Of a DNA stretch of 64,000 bases, positions 16,242-24,479 are shown in pieces. This DNA is from Streptomyces genisteinicus (GTDB taxonomy: Bacteria; Actinomycetota; Actinomycetes; Streptomycetales; Streptomycetaceae). The notes under the pieces are model-generated. The model saw only the letters and a program-made list of their open reading frames with translations, was not told the origin of the DNA and did not search any database. Each line of letters starts with the position of its first letter. The stretch's first letter is position 1. The stretch is from NCBI RefSeq assembly GCF_014489615.1, contig NZ_CP060825.1, positions 4,288,501 to 4,352,500 on the forward strand, in the 5' to 3' direction. The translations under genes were made by a program, and so were the position numbers.

Positions 16242-16895
16242 ATGAGCACCATTGACATTCTGTCGCCCGCCGGCGACAAGTCCGGGACCGTCGAGCTCCC
16301 GGCCGAGATCTTCGACGCCAAGGTCAGCATCCCGCTGATCCACCAGGTCGTCGTCGCGCAGCTGGCCGCCGCCCGTCAGGGCACGCACAAGGTCAAGACG
16401 CGTGGCGAGGTCCGTGGTGGTGGCAAGAAGCCCTACCGCCAGAAGGGCACCGGCCGCGCCCGTCAGGGTTCGACCCGTGCGCCGCAGTTCGCCGGCGGTG
16501 GCGTCGTGCACGGCCCCGTGCCGCGTGACTACTCGCAGCGGACCCCGAAGAAGATGAAGGCCGCCGCCCTGCGCGGTGCCCTCACCGACCGGGCCCGCCA
16601 CTCCCGTATCCACGTCGTCTCCGGCGTGGTCGACGGCGCGGTGTCCACGAAGGCCGCCAAGTCCCTGCTGGGCAAGATCTCGGAGCGCAAGAACGTGCTC
16701 CTGGTCGCCGAGCGTGCGGACGAGGCCGCGTGGCTGTCCGCCCGCAACCTGCCCCAGGTCCACATCCTGGAGCCGGGCCAGCTGAACACGTACGACGTGC
16801 TCGTCTCCGACGACGTGGTCTTCACCCAGGCCGCCTTCGAGTCCTTCGTGTCCGGCCCCAAGGCCGCCAACGACACCGAAGGGAGCGAGGCCTGA
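16242..16895 (+). CDS. rplD: 50S ribosomal protein L4
   Basis: L4 lines the polypeptide exit tunnel and, in enteric bacteria, represses its own operon through the S10 leader. The 217-residue protein has the tunnel-loop sequence RGGGKKPYRQKGTGRARQG and the HGPVPRDYSQRTPKKMK segment. Whether it acts on the long leader here is unknown. Its stop overlaps the rplW start by one base (TGATG), so the two are coupled. Confidence 0.97.
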   Translation: MSTIDILSPAGDKSGTVELPAEIFDAKVSIPLIHQVVVAQLAAARQGTHKVKTRGEVRGGGKKPYRQKGTGRARQGSTRAPQFAGGGVVHGPVPRDYSQRTPKKMKAAALRGALTDRARHSRIHVVSGVVDGAVSTKAAKSLLGKISERKNVLLVAERADEAAWLSARNLPQVHILEPGQLNTYDVLVSDDVVFTQAAFESFVSGPKAANDTEGSEA

Positions 16896-17218
16896 TGTCC
16901 GAGGCCACGATCACCAGCAAGACCTTCACGGACCCGCGCGACGTTCTCGTCAAGCCGGTTGTCTCCGAGAAGAGCTACGCGCTGCTGGACGAGAACAAGT
17001 ACACGTTCATCGTCGCGCCCGGTTCCAACAAGACCCAGATCAAGCAGGCCGTCGAGGCGGTCTTCTCGGTCAAGGTCACCGGGGTCAACACGATCAACCG
17101 CCAGGGCAAGCGCAAGCGCACCCGCACCGGTTTCGGCAAGCGCGCCAACACCAAGCGCGCCATCGTGACCCTTGCTGAGGGCGACCGTATCGACATCTTC
17201 GGCGGCCCGACCTCCTGA
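16895..17218 (+). CDS. rplW: 50S ribosomal protein L23
   Basis: L23 sits at the exit-tunnel mouth and docks trigger factor and SRP. The ATG at 16895 overlaps the rplD stop and gives a 107-residue protein with DVLVKPVVSEKSY near the start and the basic RQGKRKRTRTGFGKR loop. Open codons run further upstream, but those belong to the overlapping rplD region, and this start agrees with the family length. Confidence 0.96.
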   Translation: MSEATITSKTFTDPRDVLVKPVVSEKSYALLDENKYTFIVAPGSNKTQIKQAVEAVFSVKVTGVNTINRQGKRKRTRTGFGKRANTKRAIVTLAEGDRIDIFGGPTS

Positions 17219-17258
17219 CGGAGGTCGAGTCGTCCGAATATCGGACGAGGACTGAGAA

Positions 17259-18095
17259 ATGGGTATCCGCAAGTACAAGCCGACGACTCCGGGCCGTCGT
17301 GGCTCCAGCGTCGCCGACTTCGTCGAGATCACGCGGTCCACGCCGGAGAAGTCGCTGGTCCGCCCCCTGCACAGCAAGGGCGGCCGTAACAACACCGGTC
17401 GTGTGACCGTCCGTCACCAGGGCGGTGGCCACAAGCGCGCCTACCGCGTGATCGACTTCCGTCGTCACGACAAGGACGGCGTGCCGGCCAAGGTCGCTCA
17501 CATCGAGTACGACCCGAACCGCACCGCGCGCATCGCGCTGCTCCACTACGTGGACGGCGAGAAGCGCTACATCATCGCGCCGCGTGGCCTGAACCAGGGC
17601 GACCGCGTCGAGAACGGCCCCGGCGCCGACATCAAGCCCGGCAACAACCTGGCGCTGCGCAACATCCCGGTCGGTACCACGATCCACGCGATCGAGCTCC
17701 GTCCCGGCGGTGGCGCGAAGTTCGCCCGCTCCGCGGGTGCCTCCGTGCAGCTGCTCGCGAAGGAGGGCCAGATGGCCCACCTGCGCATGCCGTCCGGCGA
17801 GATCCGTCTGGTCGACGTCCGCTGCCGCGCCACCATCGGCGAGGTCGGCAACGCCGAGCAGTCGAACATCAACTGGGGCAAGGCCGGCCGTCTGCGCTGG
17901 AAGGGCGTCCGCCCGACCGTCCGCGGTGTCGCGATGAACCCGGTTGACCACCCGCACGGTGGTGGTGAGGGCAAGACCTCCGGTGGTCGCCACCCGGTCT
18001 CCCCGTGGGGTCAGAAGGAGGGTCGTACTCGTTCGCCGAAGAAGGCTTCGAACAAGTACATCGTCCGCCGCCGCAAGACGAACAAGAAGCGCTAG
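17259..18095 (+). CDS. rplB: 50S ribosomal protein L2
   Basis: L2 is a core peptidyl transferase-region protein. The product is 278 residues, with MGIRKYKPTTPGRRGSS at the start, the RHQGGGHKRAYR region and the C-terminal MNPVDHPHGGGEG motif containing the conserved histidine loop. Length and ends are normal. It follows rplW by 40 bases and precedes rpsS by 12 bases. Confidence 0.98.
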   Translation: MGIRKYKPTTPGRRGSSVADFVEITRSTPEKSLVRPLHSKGGRNNTGRVTVRHQGGGHKRAYRVIDFRRHDKDGVPAKVAHIEYDPNRTARIALLHYVDGEKRYIIAPRGLNQGDRVENGPGADIKPGNNLALRNIPVGTTIHAIELRPGGGAKFARSAGASVQLLAKEGQMAHLRMPSGEIRLVDVRCRATIGEVGNAEQSNINWGKAGRLRWKGVRPTVRGVAMNPVDHPHGGGEGKTSGGRHPVSPWGQKEGRTRSPKKASNKYIVRRRKTNKKR

Positions 18096-18107
18096 GAGCG
18101 GGTTTAG

Positions 18108-18389
18108 ATGCCGCGCAGTCTCAAGAAGGGGCCCTTCGTCGACGACCACCTGATCAAGAAGGTGGACGCCCAGAACGAAGCCGGCACCAAGAACGTCATC
18201 AAGACCTGGTCCCGTCGCTCGATGATCATCCCGGCCATGCTCGGCCACACGATCGCGGTGCACAACGGCAAGATCCATGTCCCGGTGTTCGTCACCGAGT
18301 CCATGGTCGGCCACAAGCTCGGCGAGTTCTCGCCGACTCGCACCTTCCGCGGCCACGTCAAGGACGACCGGAAGTCGAAGCGCCGCTAA
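18108..18389 (+). CDS. rpsS: 30S ribosomal protein S19
   Basis: S19 binds in the 30S head next to S13 at the A-site finger. It is 93 residues, the standard length, with MPRSLKKGPFVDDHL, the RRSMIIPAMLGHTIAVHNG core and FSPTRTFRGH. The gene lies 12 bases after rplB within the S10 operon. Confidence 0.98.
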   Translation: MPRSLKKGPFVDDHLIKKVDAQNEAGTKNVIKTWSRRSMIIPAMLGHTIAVHNGKIHVPVFVTESMVGHKLGEFSPTRTFRGHVKDDRKSKRR

Positions 18390-18430
18390 AGCGGGGTGGA
18401 ACGACTATGACTTACACCGAAGGGACAACC

Positions 18431-18778
18431 ATGGAAGCCAGGGCCCAGGCGCGGTACATCCGCGTCACGCCCATGAAGGCCCGCCGCGTGGTGGACCTCA
18501 TCCGTGGCATGGATGCCACGGAGGCTCAGGCGGTCCTGCGTTTCGCCCCGCAGGCCGCGAGCGTGCCGGTTGGCAAGGTGCTGGACAGCGCCATTGCCAA
18601 CGCCGCGCACAACTACGACCACACCGACGCCTCTTCGCTGGTCATCAGCGAGGCGTACGTGGATGAGGGCCCGACCCTGAAGCGGTTCCGTCCGCGTGCC
18701 CAGGGCCGTGCCTACCGGATCCGTAAGCGGACCAGCCACATCACCGTGGTCGTCAGCAGCAAGGAAGGAACCCGGTAA
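18431..18778 (+). CDS. rplV: 50S ribosomal protein L22
   Basis: L22 lines the exit tunnel opposite L4. The chosen ATG at 18431 (MEARAQARYIRVTPMKARR) follows GAAGGGA with good spacing and gives 115 residues. An in-frame ATG at 18407 would add eight residues (MTYTEGTT) and cannot be excluded. The C-terminal RAQGRAYRIRKRTSHITV is the family signature. The stop overlaps the rpsC start (TAATG). Confidence 0.95.
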   Translation: MEARAQARYIRVTPMKARRVVDLIRGMDATEAQAVLRFAPQAASVPVGKVLDSAIANAAHNYDHTDASSLVISEAYVDEGPTLKRFRPRAQGRAYRIRKRTSHITVVVSSKEGTR

Positions 18779-19608
18779 TGGGCCAGAAGGTAAACCCGCA
18801 CGGGTTCCGGCTCGGTATCACCACGGACTTCAAGTCCCGCTGGTACGCCGACAAGCTGTACAAGGACTACGTCAAGGAAGACGTCGCCATCCGTCGGATG
18901 ATGACGTCCGGCATGGAGCGCGCCGGTATCTCGAAGGTGGAGATCGAGCGCACCCGTGACCGCGTGCGGGTGGACATCCACACCGCGCGTCCCGGCATCG
19001 TCATCGGCCGCCGTGGCGCCGAGGCCGACCGCATCCGCGGCGACCTCGAGAAGCTCACGGGCAAGCAGGTCCAGCTGAACATCCTCGAGGTCAAGAACCC
19101 CGAGGTCGACGCTCAGCTCGTGGCCCAGGCCGTTGCCGAGCAGCTGTCCTCCCGCGTCTCCTTCCGCCGTGCCATGCGCAAGAGCATGCAGTCGGCGATG
19201 AAGGCCGGCGCCAAGGGCATCAAGATCCAGTGCGGCGGCCGTCTCGGCGGCGCCGAGATGTCCCGCTCGGAGTTCTACCGCGAGGGCCGTGTGCCGCTGC
19301 ACACGCTCCGCGCGAACGTCGAGTACGGCTTCTTCGAGGCCAAGACGACCTTCGGCCGCATCGGCGTGAAGGTCTGGATCTACAAGGGCGACGTCAAGAA
19401 CATCGCCGAGGTCCGCGCCGAGAACGCTGCTGCCCGTGCGGGCAACCGCCCGGCCCGTGGCGGCGCCGACCGCCCGGCCGGCCGCGGTGGCCGCGGTGGC
19501 GAGCGTGGCGGTCGCGGTCGCAAGCCGCAGCAGGCTCAGGCAGCCGAGGCCCCCAAGGCCGACGCTCCCGCCGCTCCGGCTGCTGAGAGCACCGGAACGG
19601 AGGCCTGA
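18778..19608 (+). CDS. rpsC: 30S ribosomal protein S3
   Basis: S3 lies at the mRNA entry site and contributes to helicase activity. Residues 1-215 are the conserved part, with MGQKVNPHGFRLGI, the KH-domain motif PGIVIGRRGAEAD and the C-terminal domain GRLGGAEMSRSE. Residues 216-276 form an extension rich in Arg and Gly, then Ala, Pro and Glu, probably disordered. Related but variable tails occur in actinobacterial S3. It is coupled to rplV by a one-base overlap. Confidence 0.97.
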   Translation: MGQKVNPHGFRLGITTDFKSRWYADKLYKDYVKEDVAIRRMMTSGMERAGISKVEIERTRDRVRVDIHTARPGIVIGRRGAEADRIRGDLEKLTGKQVQLNILEVKNPEVDAQLVAQAVAEQLSSRVSFRRAMRKSMQSAMKAGAKGIKIQCGGRLGGAEMSRSEFYREGRVPLHTLRANVEYGFFEAKTTFGRIGVKVWIYKGDVKNIAEVRAENAAARAGNRPARGGADRPAGRGGRGGERGGRGRKPQQAQAAEAPKADAPAAPAAESTGTEA

Positions 19609-19613
19609 CCGAC

Positions 19614-20033
19614 ATGCTGATCCCCCGTAGGGTCAAGCACCGCAAGCAGCACCACCCCAAGCGCCGCGGTATGGCCAAGGGTGGTACGACGGTCGCGTTC
19701 GGTGAGTACGGCATTCAGGCCATGACTCCGGCGTACGTGACCAACCGCCAGATCGAGGCGGCTCGTATCGCGATGACCCGCCACATCAAGCGTGGCGGCA
19801 AGGTCTGGATCAACATCTACCCGGACCGTCCGCTGACGAAGAAGCCCGCCGAGACCCGCATGGGTTCCGGTAAGGGTTCCCCGGAGTGGTGGGTCGCGAA
19901 CGTGCACCCGGGCCGGGTCATGTTCGAGCTGTCCTACCCGAACGAGAAGATCGCACGTGAGGCTCTGACTCGCGCGGCGCACAAGCTGCCGATGAAGTGC
20001 CGGATCGTCAAGCGCGAGGCAGGTGAAGCGTGA
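19614..20033 (+). CDS. rplP: 50S ribosomal protein L16
   Basis: L16 contacts the A-site and P-site tRNA elbow. The 139-residue product shows MLIPRRVKHRKQHHPKRRG, the KGGTTVAFGEYG segment and GSGKGSPEWWVANV. Length is normal. Its TGA overlaps the ATG of rpmC by one base. Confidence 0.98.
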   Translation: MLIPRRVKHRKQHHPKRRGMAKGGTTVAFGEYGIQAMTPAYVTNRQIEAARIAMTRHIKRGGKVWINIYPDRPLTKKPAETRMGSGKGSPEWWVANVHPGRVMFELSYPNEKIAREALTRAAHKLPMKCRIVKREAGEA

Positions 20034-20257
20034 TGTCGGCCGGTACCAAGGCGTCCGAGCTGCGCGAGCTGGGCAACGAGGAGCTTGTTGCCAAGCTCCG
20101 CGAGGCCAAGGAAGAGCTGTTCAACCTCCGCTTCCAGGCGGCGACGGGCCAGCTCGAGAACCACGGCCGGCTGAAGGCCGTCCGCAAGGACATCGCCCGG
20201 ATCTACACCCTGATGCGTGAGCGCGAGCTGGGCATCGAGACGGTGGAGAGCGCCTGA
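20033..20257 (+). CDS. rpmC: 50S ribosomal protein L29
   Basis: L29 is a small two-helix protein near the exit-tunnel opening. The ATG at 20033 (MSAGTKASELREL) gives 74 residues; a GTG three bases earlier is in frame but overlaps the rplP stop more deeply. The conserved ELFNLRFQAATGQLEN helix is present. The stop overlaps the rpsQ ATG. Confidence 0.97.
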   Translation: MSAGTKASELRELGNEELVAKLREAKEELFNLRFQAATGQLENHGRLKAVRKDIARIYTLMRERELGIETVESA

Positions 20258-20538
20258 TGAGCGAGAACAACGTGACTGAGAAGACCGAGCGCAACGCACG
20301 CAAGACCCGTGAGGGCCTGGTCGTCAGCGACAAGATGGACAAGACCGTCGTCGTCGCCGTCGAGGACCGTGTGAAGCACGCGCTGTACGGCAAGGTCATC
20401 CGCCGTACCAACAAGCTCAAGGCCCACGACGAGCAGAACGCTGCCGGCGTCGGCGACCGCGTCCTCCTGATGGAGACCCGGAAGCTGTCGTCGACCAAGC
20501 ACTGGCGCGTCGTCGAGATCCTCGAGAAGGCCAAGTAA
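20257..20538 (+). CDS. rpsQ: 30S ribosomal protein S17
   Basis: S17 is an OB-fold primary 16S rRNA binder. It is 93 residues, with a short charged N-terminal extension and then REGLVVSDKMDKTVVVAVE and YGKVIRRTNKLKAHDE. It is the last gene before the hairpins at 20542-20616, which divide the S10 part from the spc part of the cluster. Confidence 0.98.
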   Translation: MSENNVTEKTERNARKTREGLVVSDKMDKTVVVAVEDRVKHALYGKVIRRTNKLKAHDEQNAAGVGDRVLLMETRKLSSTKHWRVVEILEKAK

Positions 20539-20541
20539 TCG

Positions 20542-20616
20542 CTCGAAGGGGTAACCCTTCGAGTTCGTTCCGCCAGGCTCGGCGGGGGCTCCCTCCTCAG
20601 GGAGGGGCCCCCGCCG
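20542..20616 (+). terminator. Two hairpins between rpsQ and rplN
   Basis: A 9-bp stem closed by a GUAA tetraloop (20542-20563) is followed by a long GC-rich stem (20580-20589 with 20607-20616, extended inward by CCCTCC/GGAGGG). This looks like an attenuator or weak terminator. I see no obvious new promoter before rplN. Confidence 0.65.
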
Positions 20617-20644
20617 GGAACCGGCAGACAATCAGGAGATAGAC

Positions 20645-21013
20645 GTGATCCAGCAGGAGTCGCGACTGCGCGTCGCCGACAACACTGGTGCCAAGGAGAT
20701 CCTTTGCATCCGTGTTCTCGGTGGCTCCGGTCGCCGCTACGCGGGCATCGGTGACGTCATCGTCGCCACCGTCAAGGACGCGATCCCCGGTGGCAACGTG
20801 AAGAAGGGTGACGTCGTCAAGGCGGTCATCGTTCGCACCGTCAAGGAGCGTCGCCGTCAGGACGGCTCGTACATCCGCTTCGACGAGAACGCCGCCGTCA
20901 TTCTGAAGAACGACGGCGACCCTCGCGGCACCCGTATCTTCGGCCCCGTCGGCCGTGAGCTGCGCGAGAAGAAGTTCATGAAGATCATCTCGCTCGCGCC
21001 GGAGGTGCTGTAA
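20645..21013 (+). CDS. rplN: 50S ribosomal protein L14
   Basis: L14 forms part of the subunit interface. It is 122 residues from a GTG at 20645 behind AGGAG, beginning MIQQESRLRVADNTGAKE and including the conserved ENAAVILKNDGDPRGTRIFG segment. It opens the spc part of the cluster and is followed two bases later by rplX. Confidence 0.98.
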   Translation: MIQQESRLRVADNTGAKEILCIRVLGGSGRRYAGIGDVIVATVKDAIPGGNVKKGDVVKAVIVRTVKERRRQDGSYIRFDENAAVILKNDGDPRGTRIFGPVGRELREKKFMKIISLAPEVL

Positions 21014-21015
21014 GC

Positions 21016-21339
21016 ATGAAGATCAAGAAGGGCGACCTGGTCCAGGTCATCACCGGTAAGGACAAGGGCAAGCAGGGCAAGGTCATCGCGGCCTTCCCCC
21101 GCGAGGACCGTGTCCTGGTCGAGGGTGTCAACCGGGTCAAGAAGCACACCAAGGCCGGCCAGACCGCTCGCGGTTCGCAGACCGGCGGCATCGTCACCAC
21201 CGAGGCCCCCATTCACGTGAGCAACGTTCAGCTCGTCGTGGAGAAGGACGGCAAGAAGGTCGTGACCCGCGTCGGTTTCCGCTTCGACGACGAGGGCAAC
21301 AAGATCCGCGTTGCCAAGCGGACGGGTGAGGACATCTGA
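21016..21339 (+). CDS. rplX: 50S ribosomal protein L24
   Basis: L24 is an early-assembly initiator protein with a KOW motif, seen here as KIKKGDLVQVITGKDKGKQG at the N-terminus. It is 107 residues, normal length. The stop overlaps the rplE start by one base. Confidence 0.97.
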   Translation: MKIKKGDLVQVITGKDKGKQGKVIAAFPREDRVLVEGVNRVKKHTKAGQTARGSQTGGIVTTEAPIHVSNVQLVVEKDGKKVVTRVGFRFDDEGNKIRVAKRTGEDI

Positions 21340-21896
21340 TGGCTACCACCACCACTCCGCGTCTGAAGACGAAGTACCGCGAGGAGATCGCGGGCAAGCT
21401 GCGTGAGGAGTTCTCCTACGAGAACGTCATGCAGGTTCCCGGCCTCGTCAAGATCGTGGTCAACATGGGTGTGGGCGACGCCGCCCGCGACTCCAAGCTG
21501 ATCGACGGCGCGATTCGCGACCTCACCACGATCACCGGTCAGAAGCCGGCCGTCACCAAGGCCCGCAAGTCCATCGCGCAGTTCAAGCTGCGTGAGGGCC
21601 AGCCGATCGGTGCCCACGTCACGCTCCGTGGCGACCGCATGTGGGAGTTCCTGGACCGCACCCTGTCGCTCGCGCTCCCGCGCATCCGCGACTTCCGCGG
21701 TCTGTCCCCCAAGCAGTTCGACGGCCGTGGCAACTACACCTTCGGTCTCACCGAGCAGGTCATGTTCCACGAGATCGACCAGGACAAGATCGACCGCGTC
21801 CGGGGTATGGACATCACCGTGGTGACCACGGCGACCAACGACGCTGAGGGCCGTGCGCTTCTCCGTCACCTCGGCTTCCCCTTCAAGGAGGCGTAA
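21339..21896 (+). CDS. rplE: 50S ribosomal protein L5
   Basis: L5 binds 5S rRNA and contacts the 30S head. It is 185 residues with the conserved PGLVKIVVNMGVGDA, QKPAVTKARKSIAQFKLR and RDFRGLSPKQFDGRGNY motifs. It lies between rplX and the zinc-type S14 gene. Confidence 0.98.
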   Translation: MATTTTPRLKTKYREEIAGKLREEFSYENVMQVPGLVKIVVNMGVGDAARDSKLIDGAIRDLTTITGQKPAVTKARKSIAQFKLREGQPIGAHVTLRGDRMWEFLDRTLSLALPRIRDFRGLSPKQFDGRGNYTFGLTEQVMFHEIDQDKIDRVRGMDITVVTTATNDAEGRALLRHLGFPFKEA

Positions 21897-21901
21897 GCGA
21901 G

Positions 21902-22087
21902 ATGGCGAAGAAGGCTCTGATTGCCAAGGCTGCTCGTAAGCCCAAGTTCGGTGTGCGTGCCTACACCCGCTGCCAGCGCTGTGGCCGCCCGCACTCCGTG
22001 TACCGCAAGTTCGGCCTCTGCCGCGTGTGCCTTCGTGAGATGGCTCACCGTGGCGAGCTGCCGGGCGTGACCAAGAGCTCCTGGTAG
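21902..22087 (+). CDS. rpsZ: 30S ribosomal protein S14, zinc-binding type Z
   Basis: This is the short 61-residue S14 form. Four cysteines, CQRC (residues 24-27) and CRVC (40-43), make a zinc ribbon, so this is the C+ type. Many Streptomyces carry a second, zinc-free S14 elsewhere under Zur control. The sequence FGVRAYTRCQRCGRPHSVYR is diagnostic. A gap of 211 nt separates it from rpsH. Confidence 0.97.
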   Translation: MAKKALIAKAARKPKFGVRAYTRCQRCGRPHSVYRKFGLCRVCLREMAHRGELPGVTKSSW

Positions 22088-22298
22088 TCCCTCCTTTCAG
22101 GGATGACCGGAGTCTCTCGGTAAGCAGAGGGTCGGCGGAGCGCCCTCCCCGCATGCCGTAGGCTTGTGGGGTTGGGCGTCCGCCGCCCGTCACGACTTAC
22201 TACGCCGTAGGTCCCCGCGCCGCACCCGTCCCGCCCCTGTGTGGGGAGAGGGATGGCGCATACAGGAAACCCCGGCGAGAGAGGCCGAAGGCCAATTC

Positions 22299-22697
22299 AT
22301 GACCATGACTGATCCGATCGCAGACATGCTGACGCGTCTGCGTAACGCGAACTCGGCGTACCACGACTCCGTGGCCATGCCGCACAGCAAGATCAAGTCG
22401 CACATCGCCGAGATCCTCCAGCAGGAGGGTTTCATCACCGGCTGGAAGGTCGAGGACGCCGAAGTCGGCAAGAACCTCGTCCTGGAGCTGAAGTTCGGCC
22501 CGAACCGTGAGCGTTCGATCGCCGGCATCAAGCGCATCTCCAAGCCGGGTCTGCGTGTTTACGCGAAGTCCACCAACCTGCCGAAGGTCCTCGGCGGCCT
22601 GGGCGTGGCGATCATCTCCACGTCCCACGGTCTCCTGACCGGCCAGCAGGCGCAGAAGAAGGGCGTGGGTGGGGAAGTCCTCGCCTACGTCTGGTAG
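22299..22697 (+). CDS. rpsH: 30S ribosomal protein S8
   Basis: S8 is a primary 16S rRNA binder and represses the spc operon in enterics. The ATG at 22299 gives 132 residues (MTMTDPIADMLTRLRNAN), the usual length; a second ATG two codons later is possible. The C-terminus STSHGLLTGQQAQKKGVGGE is typical. The 22088-22298 gap may hold an internal promoter or an S8 target, but I find no clear match to either. Confidence 0.97.
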   Translation: MTMTDPIADMLTRLRNANSAYHDSVAMPHSKIKSHIAEILQQEGFITGWKVEDAEVGKNLVLELKFGPNRERSIAGIKRISKPGLRVYAKSTNLPKVLGGLGVAIISTSHGLLTGQQAQKKGVGGEVLAYVW

Positions 22698-22718
22698 TCG
22701 GGAACGGAGGAATAGCTC

Positions 22719-23258
22719 ATGTCGCGAATCGGCAAGCTCCCCATCCAGGTTCCCGCCGGTGTGGACGTCACCATCGATGGCCGCACGGTCGTCGTGAAGG
22801 GTTCCAAGGGCACCCTCACGCACACCGTCGCGTCGCCGATCGAGATTGTTAAGGGCGAGGACGGCGTTCTCAACGTCACCCGTCCCAACGACGAGCGTCA
22901 GAACAAGGCCCTGCACGGCCTGTCCCGCACGCTGGTGGCGAACATGATCACCGGTGTGACCCAGGGATACACCAAGGCGCTCGAGATCAGCGGTGTCGGT
23001 TACCGCGTCGCCGCGAAGGGCTCCAACCTGGAGTTCCAGCTCGGCTACAGCCACCCGATCCTGGTGGAGGCGCCCGAGGGCATCTCCTTCAAGGTCGAGT
23101 CGCCGACCAAGTTCTCGGTCGAGGGCATCGACAAGCAGAAGGTCGGCGAGGTCGCCGCGAACATCCGCAAGCTGCGCAAGCCCGACCCGTACAAGGCCAA
23201 GGGCGTCAAGTACGCGGGCGAGGTCATCCGCCGCAAGGTCGGAAAGGCGGGTAAGTAA
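22719..23258 (+). CDS. rplF: 50S ribosomal protein L6
   Basis: L6 lies near the sarcin-ricin loop. It is 179 residues with MSRIGKLPIQVPAGV, GVGYRVAAKGSNLEFQLGYSH and the C-terminal PDPYKAKGVKYAGE motif. It follows rpsH by 21 bases behind GGAGGA, and precedes rplR by 3 bases. Confidence 0.98.
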   Translation: MSRIGKLPIQVPAGVDVTIDGRTVVVKGSKGTLTHTVASPIEIVKGEDGVLNVTRPNDERQNKALHGLSRTLVANMITGVTQGYTKALEISGVGYRVAAKGSNLEFQLGYSHPILVEAPEGISFKVESPTKFSVEGIDKQKVGEVAANIRKLRKPDPYKAKGVKYAGEVIRRKVGKAGK

Positions 23259-23261
23259 GCC

Positions 23262-23645
23262 ATGGCATACGGCACGAAGATCGCCAAGGGCGACGCCTAC
23301 AAGCGCGCCGCGAAGGCACGCCGTCACATCCGCATCCGCAAGAACGTGTCGGGTACGGCGGAGCGTCCGCGCCTCGTCGTGACGCGTTCGAACCGCAACA
23401 TCGTCGCTCAGGTCATCGACGACCTCAAGGGTCACACCCTTGCGTCGGCGTCGACCCTGGACACGTCGATCCGCGGTGGCGAGGGCGACAAGTCCGCGCA
23501 GGCCCAGCAGGTCGGCGCCCTGGTCGCCGAGCGCGCCAAGGCCGCCGGTGTCGAGGCCGTCGTGTTCGACCGTGGTGGCAACAGGTACGCCGGGCGCATT
23601 GCCGCTCTGGCTGACGCCGCCCGCGAAGCCGGGCTGAAGTTCTGA
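23262..23645 (+). CDS. rplR: 50S ribosomal protein L18
   Basis: L18 brings 5S rRNA to the large subunit. It is 127 residues with ARRHIRIRKNVSGTAERPRL and the FDRGGNRYAGRIAALADAAR C-terminus. It lies 3 bases after rplF in the same unit. Confidence 0.98.
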   Translation: MAYGTKIAKGDAYKRAAKARRHIRIRKNVSGTAERPRLVVTRSNRNIVAQVIDDLKGHTLASASTLDTSIRGGEGDKSAQAQQVGALVAERAKAAGVEAVVFDRGGNRYAGRIAALADAAREAGLKF

Positions 23646-23690
23646 GCCCCGGTTCCGGGACTAACGGACGTAACAGAGAGAGGTAATCCA

Positions 23691-24296
23691 ATGGCTGGAC
23701 CCCAGCGCCGCGGAAGCGGTGCCGGTGGCGGCGAGCGGCGGGACCGGAAGGGTCGCGACGGTGGCGCAGCCGCCGCCGAGAAGACCGCGTACGTCGAGCG
23801 CGTCGTCGCGATCAACCGCGTCGCCAAGGTTGTGAAGGGTGGTCGTCGCTTCAGCTTCACCGCGCTGGTCGTGGTGGGCGACGGTGACGGCACCGTGGGC
23901 GTCGGTTACGGCAAGGCCAAGGAGGTGCCGGCCGCCATCGCCAAGGGTGTTGAGGAGGCCAAGAAGCACTTCTTCAAGGTCCCCCGCATCCAGGGCACCA
24001 TCCCGCACCCGATCCAGGGCGAGAAGGCTGCCGGCGTCGTTCTGCTGAAGCCGGCTTCCCCCGGTACCGGCGTCATCGCCGGTGGCCCGGTGCGCGCCGT
24101 GCTCGAGTGCGCGGGCGTGCACGACATCCTGTCGAAGTCGCTCGGCTCGGACAACGCGATCAACATCGTGCACGCGACCGTGGAGGCCCTGAAGGGTCTG
24201 CAGCGTCCCGAGGAGATCGCGGCCCGCCGCGGTCTGCCCCTCGAGGACGTCGCTCCCGCGGCCCTGCTGCGTGCGCGTGCGGGAGCGGGTGCGTAA
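23691..24296 (+). CDS. rpsE: 30S ribosomal protein S5
   Basis: S5 contributes to decoding accuracy and the mRNA entry channel. The protein is 201 residues with an N-terminal Gly/Arg/Ala-rich extension of about 35 residues, then the conserved VERVVAINRVAKVVKGGRRF and the double-stranded RNA-binding type core GVGYGKAKEVP. Its stop overlaps the rpmD start by one base (TAATG). Confidence 0.97.
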   Translation: MAGPQRRGSGAGGGERRDRKGRDGGAAAAEKTAYVERVVAINRVAKVVKGGRRFSFTALVVVGDGDGTVGVGYGKAKEVPAAIAKGVEEAKKHFFKVPRIQGTIPHPIQGEKAAGVVLLKPASPGTGVIAGGPVRAVLECAGVHDILSKSLGSDNAINIVHATVEALKGLQRPEEIAARRGLPLEDVAPAALLRARAGAGA

Positions 24297-24478
24297 TGGC
24301 CCGTCTCAAGATCACGCAGACGAAGTCGTACATCGGCAGCAAGCAGAACCACCGTGACACGCTGCGTTCGCTCGGGCTCAAGCGCCTGAACGACGTGGTC
24401 GTCAAGGAGGACCGCCCCGAGTTCCGCGGCATGGTGCACACCGTCCGCCACCTCGTGACGGTCGAGGAGGTCGACTGA
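24296..24478 (+). CDS. rpmD: 50S ribosomal protein L30
   Basis: L30 is a small ferredoxin-like protein of the large subunit. The ATG at 24296 overlaps the rpsE stop and gives 60 residues (MARLKITQTKSYIGSKQNHR...LGLKRL), the normal bacterial length. rplO begins 2 bases after its stop. Confidence 0.96.
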   Translation: MARLKITQTKSYIGSKQNHRDTLRSLGLKRLNDVVVKEDRPEFRGMVHTVRHLVTVEEVD

Positions 24479-24479
24479 C

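Noticed and set aside
22088..22298. A separate promoter for rpsH
   Set aside because: TTGGGC and TTACTA occur but with 19-nt spacing and weak matches; the evidence was too thin to list as a feature.
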